Assembly (NCBI GenBank): GCA_004552395.1 | Contig: SFOK01000062.1 | Span: forward strand, 1-10,147 | Length of the DNA: 10,147 nt | Direction: 5' to 3' | Origin: Bacteroidales bacterium | GTDB lineage: Bacteria > Bacteroidota > Bacteroidia > Bacteroidales > Muribaculaceae | Shown here: in pieces, positions 7,449 through 10,147 of the stretch | How positions within the stretch are numbered: position 1 is the stretch's first letter | Layout: each line of letters starts with the position of its first letter | Program-made: the position numbers and the translations under genes | The notes under the pieces: generated by a model | The model's input: the letters and a program-made list of their open reading frames with translations, nothing else | Databases searched by the model: none | Told to the model about the DNA's origin: nothing

Positions 7449-9406
7449 CTTTCCGGTCTGTTTGTGAGGTTACTGTCTGCCGCTCCGGAGATCTCGGCTG
7501 CGAGCGAACGCAGGGTGGCGGCTATGGAGTCGGCGTCCATGCCGCATTCTTTCCACTGCTCGGCCACGGTGGCGTGAGGTATCCAGCGGTCTGCCGGCAC
7601 TCCGATGCGGCGCACTCTCGCCCCGCTGCCTTCTCCGGCCGCAAATTCCAGCACGGCCGACCCGAGGCCCCCTTTCACTGAGGCGTCCTCGAGGGTGACG
7701 ATGCCGCGCGCATGGCGTAGCACGTCGCGCAGCAGCTTCTCGTCAAGCGGACGGAGCCATATCATGTCGTAGTGGCTCACGGCCACGCCTTCTTCACGGA
7801 GCCGGGCCACTGCCTTAGCTCCTTCGTGACCTATCGGTCCGATGCTAAGCAGAGCTAGCGGTTCTGTGCCGTCGCCGGTGAGACGTCGGCCTTTCCCTTC
7901 GGGCAGCGGTTCGGCGTCGCGCCCGGTCAGCAGCTCGCCGCTCTCTTCGGGCACGGTTCCGCGCGGATAGCGTATTGCCATAGGCCCGTCAATGCCCAGC
8001 GAGGCTGTCATGAGTCCCTGAAGCGATGCGGTGTCCATAGGCGAGGCTATGCGCATGCCGGGTATAACACTCAGGTAGGCCATGTCGAAGAGTCCGTGGT
8101 GGGTGATGCCGTCCTCACCCACGAGTCCGGCGCGGTCTATGCAGTATGTCACCGGAAGTGGCCATATCGCCGTGTCGTGTATTATATTGTCGTAAGCGCG
8201 CTGCAGGAACGATGAGTAGATGGCCACAAACGGATGCTTGCCCGATACGGCGAGACCTCCCGCGAATGTCACGGCATGTCCCTCGGAGATGCCTACATCG
8301 AAAGTACGTTCCGGAAATTTGTGCTGCATCATGTCCATCGAGGTGCCTGACGGCATGGCCGCCGTGATGCCCACTATCTCGGGATGCCTTCCGGCCATAT
8401 CCACAAGCGTAGTGGCCATGGCGTTCTGCCATTTCATGGCGCTCCGGCCCTTGATCCGCTCTCCGGTATCGGGGTCGAACTTGCCGGGAGCATGCCATAT
8501 GCTCGGACTCTCTTCAGCCGGTGCGAACCCTTTGCCTTTTCTTGTGGTGAGATGCAGAATACGCGGACCTTCTATGGCGCTGATCTCGCGCAGGGTCTTC
8601 ACAAGCGCTTTCACATCGTGGCCGTCGACCGGTCCGAAGTAGCGTATGTTGAGCCCCTCAAATATGTTCTGACGTCCTGAGAATAGCGACTTAAGAGAGT
8701 TGTTGAAACGGGTGAGACGTCCGCGGTCGCGGTCCTTTATCATCTTGTGGCGGCGCATGAAGTTGTAAGTGCGACGGCGCAGACGGTTGTAGCGGTTGGA
8801 GGTGGTAAGGCGCGAGAGATAGCGGTGAAGCGACCCGACATTCTTATCGATCGACATGTCGTTGTCGTTGAGCACTATCAGCAGGTTGTTGTCGGTGTTG
8901 GCTGCATTGTTGAGTCCTTCGAAAGCGAGTCCGCCGGAGATGGACGCGTCGCCGATCACCGCCACTGTCTTGCGCTGCCCCTGACCCGGTGTGAGTGATG
9001 CAGCCGATGCCATGCCTAAAGCGGCCGATATGGAGTTGGACGCGTGGCCGGCCGTGAAGGTGTCGTATTCGCTCTCTCGCGGCGTGGGGAAACCGCTCAG
9101 ACCACCTTTGCAGCGCAGTGTGTCGAAACGGTCCTTGCGCCCTGTGAGCAGCTTGTGGGCGTAAGCTTGATGACCAACGTCCCAGACTATGCGGTCATCG
9201 GGCGTGGAGAACACATAATGAAGCGCCACTGTTAGCTCCACGGCGCCCATGCTCGAGGCGAAATGTCCCGGATGGCTGCTGCAGGTCTCTATGATGCGGC
9301 GCCGCAGCGATGCGCAGACTTCGGGCAGACTCTCCACAGGGAGTTTGCGCAGGTCGGCGGGCACCGTTATCTCATCAAGTATATCTTTTTCCTGATTCTC
9401 TTTCAT
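7445..9406 (-). CDS. dxs: 1-deoxy-D-xylulose-5-phosphate synthase
   Basis: This thiamine diphosphate-dependent enzyme condenses pyruvate with glyceraldehyde 3-phosphate to give 1-deoxy-D-xylulose 5-phosphate. That is the first step of the MEP isoprenoid pathway, and the product also feeds thiamine and pyridoxal synthesis. The 653 residues show HPGHFASSMG (45-54), DVGHQAYAHK (76-85), the thiamine-diphosphate motif opening GDASISGG (152-159) and closing at NDND (180-183), GPVDGHD (258-264), the catalytic glutamate E375 in GISEGHA, DRAGLVGEDG (424-433) and YPRG (480-483). The motif reads GDAS rather than the more common GDGA, and the glutamate context is SEGHA rather than AEQHA. I believe both are lineage variants in Bacteroidetes and not damage. 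The start at 9406 (MKENQEKDI) lacks a good Shine-Dalgarno. A short hairpin (CCCAA 9419-9423 with TTGGG 9431-9435) sits just upstream, beyond which lies the repeat-rich spacer. Confidence 0.97.
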   Translation of the reverse strand: MKENQEKDILDEITVPADLRKLPVESLPEVCASLRRRIIETCSSHPGHFASSMGAVELTVALHYVFSTPDDRIVWDVGHQAYAHKLLTGRKDRFDTLRCKGGLSGFPTPRESEYDTFTAGHASNSISAALGMASAASLTPGQGQRKTVAVIGDASISGGLAFEGLNNAANTDNNLLIVLNDNDMSIDKNVGSLHRYLSRLTTSNRYNRLRRRTYNFMRRHKMIKDRDRGRLTRFNNSLKSLFSGRQNIFEGLNIRYFGPVDGHDVKALVKTLREISAIEGPRILHLTTRKGKGFAPAEESPSIWHAPGKFDPDTGERIKGRSAMKWQNAMATTLVDMAGRHPEIVGITAAMPSGTSMDMMQHKFPERTFDVGISEGHAVTFAGGLAVSGKHPFVAIYSSFLQRAYDNIIHDTAIWPLPVTYCIDRAGLVGEDGITHHGLFDMAYLSVIPGMRIASPMDTASLQGLMTASLGIDGPMAIRYPRGTVPEESGELLTGRDAEPLPEGKGRRLTGDGTEPLALLSIGPIGHEGAKAVARLREEGVAVSHYDMIWLRPLDEKLLRDVLRHARGIVTLEDASVKGGLGSAVLEFAAGEGSGARVRRIGVPADRWIPHATVAEQWKECGMDADSIAATLRSLAAEISGAADSNLTNRPER

Positions 9407-9452
9407 AGGTCGTATAGTCCCAAGAACTGTTTGGGCGGGGGAGAGATCTTCT

Positions 9453-9617
9453 GGCGAGTCGAGACTGCTTTAGAAGTGCCGAGTTGGTAAGGCGATTCGA
9501 GACGGTAAGGAGAGACGAGGAGGCCGGGCGATGTCTGAGGAAGAGGCCGGGCTAAGAGGTGATTAGAGTCGAGGAGGTCGGGCGAGGTATGAGGGAAAGC
9601 CGGGCGAGGAGGTTTAG
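9453..9617. repeat. Imperfect purine-rich repeat tract in the dxs leader
   Basis: The spacer between the small membrane gene and dxs is strongly purine-biased on the plus strand, hence pyrimidine-rich in the leftward transcript. It is built of degenerate repeats. A unit of about 50 bp at 9514-9566 recurs at 9568-9617 with a 54-bp offset; the copies begin GACGAGGAGGCCGGGCGA and GTCGAGGAGGTCGGGCGA. A shorter element, GGCGAGTCGAGAC (9453-9465), recurs as GGCGATTCGAGAC (9491-9503). The whole non-coding stretch is 9407-9628. No tRNA, known riboswitch fold or promoter was recognised in it. Confidence 0.7.
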
Positions 9618-9628
9618 CTGGAAGGAAG

Positions 9629-9802
9629 TCAGTCCCCTTTCGGGAACCACCGTTTGTAGATCGGCACAAATATGATCCCTCCGGCCACAAGAGCCCAGAG
9701 TATGTTGTAAAGCGTCACTCCGGCGCGGCTTAGCATCACCCAGACAAGCCCCACGTAGAGCACTACTATTATCGCGAACCCAATTTTCTTCTGCCAACTC
9801 AT
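9629..9802 (-). CDS. Small two-helix membrane protein, function unknown
   Basis: This is a 57-residue protein with a short basic start (MSWQKK), a hydrophobic helix at about 7-25 and a second at about 30-48, ending in a positively charged tail (YKRWFPKGD). The charge pattern suggests a hairpin in the inner membrane with both ends in the cytoplasm. I do not recognise a named family. I place the start at 9802 rather than at upstream ATGs in the same frame (up to 9934), because the extra 44 residues look non-coding and would run through the -7 promoter box at 9879-9886. The ribosome binding site is weak. The gene is first downstream of that promoter and 222 bp ahead of dxs, so it may share the dxs transcript. 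No link to isoprenoid or potassium metabolism can be read from its sequence. Confidence 0.75.
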   Translation of the reverse strand: MSWQKKIGFAIIVVLYVGLVWVMLSRAGVTLYNILWALVAGGIIFVPIYKRWFPKGD

Positions 9803-9878
9803 AGCTCGTAGTTCTTTATTCCTTGACGGTCCTTCCTGCCGGAGTTTTCTGTCCGCTCGGGTGATTCCGCCTGAAATG

Positions 9879-9886
9879 CAAAGGTA
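9879..9886 (-). promoter_or_regulatory. Bacteroidetes-type -7 promoter element
   Basis: Read on the minus strand, this is TACCTTTG, a perfect match to the Bacteroidetes primary-sigma -7 consensus TAnnTTTG. A -33 TTG at the usual distance is not obvious. Transcription would start near 9872, leaving a leader of about 70 bases before the small membrane gene at 9802. It is the only good match I found in minus-strand intergenic DNA, so it may drive the small gene, dxs, trkA and trkH together. The remainder of the gap (9803-10023) holds nothing else I recognise. Confidence 0.65.
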
Positions 9887-10023
9887 ATAAAAAGATGCGA
9901 CATGACATAGCTTCATTGAGCTTGATTTTCGCAATCGGAGCGGGAAAACCTCTCTGTTCTATCCTCCGGTGGGGCACACTCACAGTCAGCGCGTGGTTTC
10001 CTTGGCCATTCGTCCGTCGGTTT

Positions 10024-10147
10024 CTACACGAGCATCTGGATATAGAGCATAGACATCACACCGGCCACAAGTGCGTATGTGGCATGTTTCTCGAAACCGT
10101 GACTGTGTGTCTCAGGTATCATTTCATCGCTTATCACATACAGCATG
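10024..10147 (-). CDS. ZIP-family metal transporter, C-terminal end (partial)
   Basis: The last 40 codons before a TAG at 10024-10026 are visible; the rest lies beyond the right edge. They start YVISDEMIPETHSHG and then form one hydrophobic helix (ATYALVAGVMSMLYIQMLV). This is the pattern at the end of bacterial ZIP (ZupT/GufA-like) zinc and divalent-metal transporters, where an acidic (D/E)E(L/M)IPE segment closes the penultimate membrane helix and a final helix ends the protein. The assignment to ZIP is good, but metal specificity and subfamily cannot be judged from this fragment. It is transcribed in the same direction as the downstream genes, separated by about 220 bp that include a promoter. 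No strong terminator is seen after it. Confidence 0.8.
   Translation of the reverse strand, partial: MLYVISDEMIPETHSHGFEKHATYALVAGVMSMLYIQMLV

Noticed and set aside
9403..9690. 95-codon Pro-rich minus-strand frame across the dxs leader
   Set aside because: It overlaps the ends of both the small membrane gene and dxs in another frame. Its Pro/Leu/Ser-rich sequence follows directly from the pyrimidine-rich repeats.
9803..10023. Possible terminator or riboswitch between the ZIP gene and the small membrane gene
   Set aside because: Only 4-bp stems (such as GATT/AATC near 9922-9934) were found, with no T-run and no recognisable conserved riboswitch core.

Overview
The window looks like ordinary chromosomal DNA from a fairly GC-rich member of the Bacteroidales; a Muribaculaceae-like gut bacterium is my best guess. 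The basis is protein style (the Dxs and UvrB variants), weak Shine-Dalgarno sequences, and a textbook Bacteroidetes -7 box (TAnnTTTG) upstream of a small gene at the right-hand end. The assignment is inferred from sequence character, not from a database match.

Layout: nearly everything is coded on the minus strand, so transcription runs right to left. At the right edge is the 3' end of a ZIP-family metal transporter. A ~220 bp intergenic gap with the promoter follows, then a 57-residue two-helix membrane protein and a ~220 bp spacer made of imperfect purine-rich repeats. After that come dxs (1-deoxy-D-xylulose-5-phosphate synthase), trkA and trkH (the two subunits of a potassium uptake system), uvrB (excision nuclease subunit B) and a YgiQ-family radical SAM protein. 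At the left edge the last ~20 codons of an unidentified gene appear to enter on the plus strand. A hairpin that can act as a terminator in both directions separates it from the minus-strand genes.

How the genes work together: dxs and trkA overlap by four bases (ATGA) and are almost certainly co-transcribed and translationally coupled. trkH follows 78 bp later with a recognisable ribosome binding site, and TrkA and TrkH form one functional unit. uvrB follows after ~105 bp, and the ygiQ-like gene starts 10 bp after the uvrB stop. The block could be one long transcript from the single recognisable promoter, or two (small gene-dxs-trkA-trkH, and uvrB-ygiQ). The functions (isoprenoid precursors, K+ uptake, DNA repair, an uncharacterised radical SAM enzyme) are housekeeping and not obviously related.

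I found no mobile element genes, CRISPR array, tRNA or rRNA, and no convincing new multi-gene system. The least explained sequence is the repeat-rich spacer ahead of dxs, followed by the small membrane protein and the repetitive low-complexity segments in UvrB and the YgiQ-like protein.
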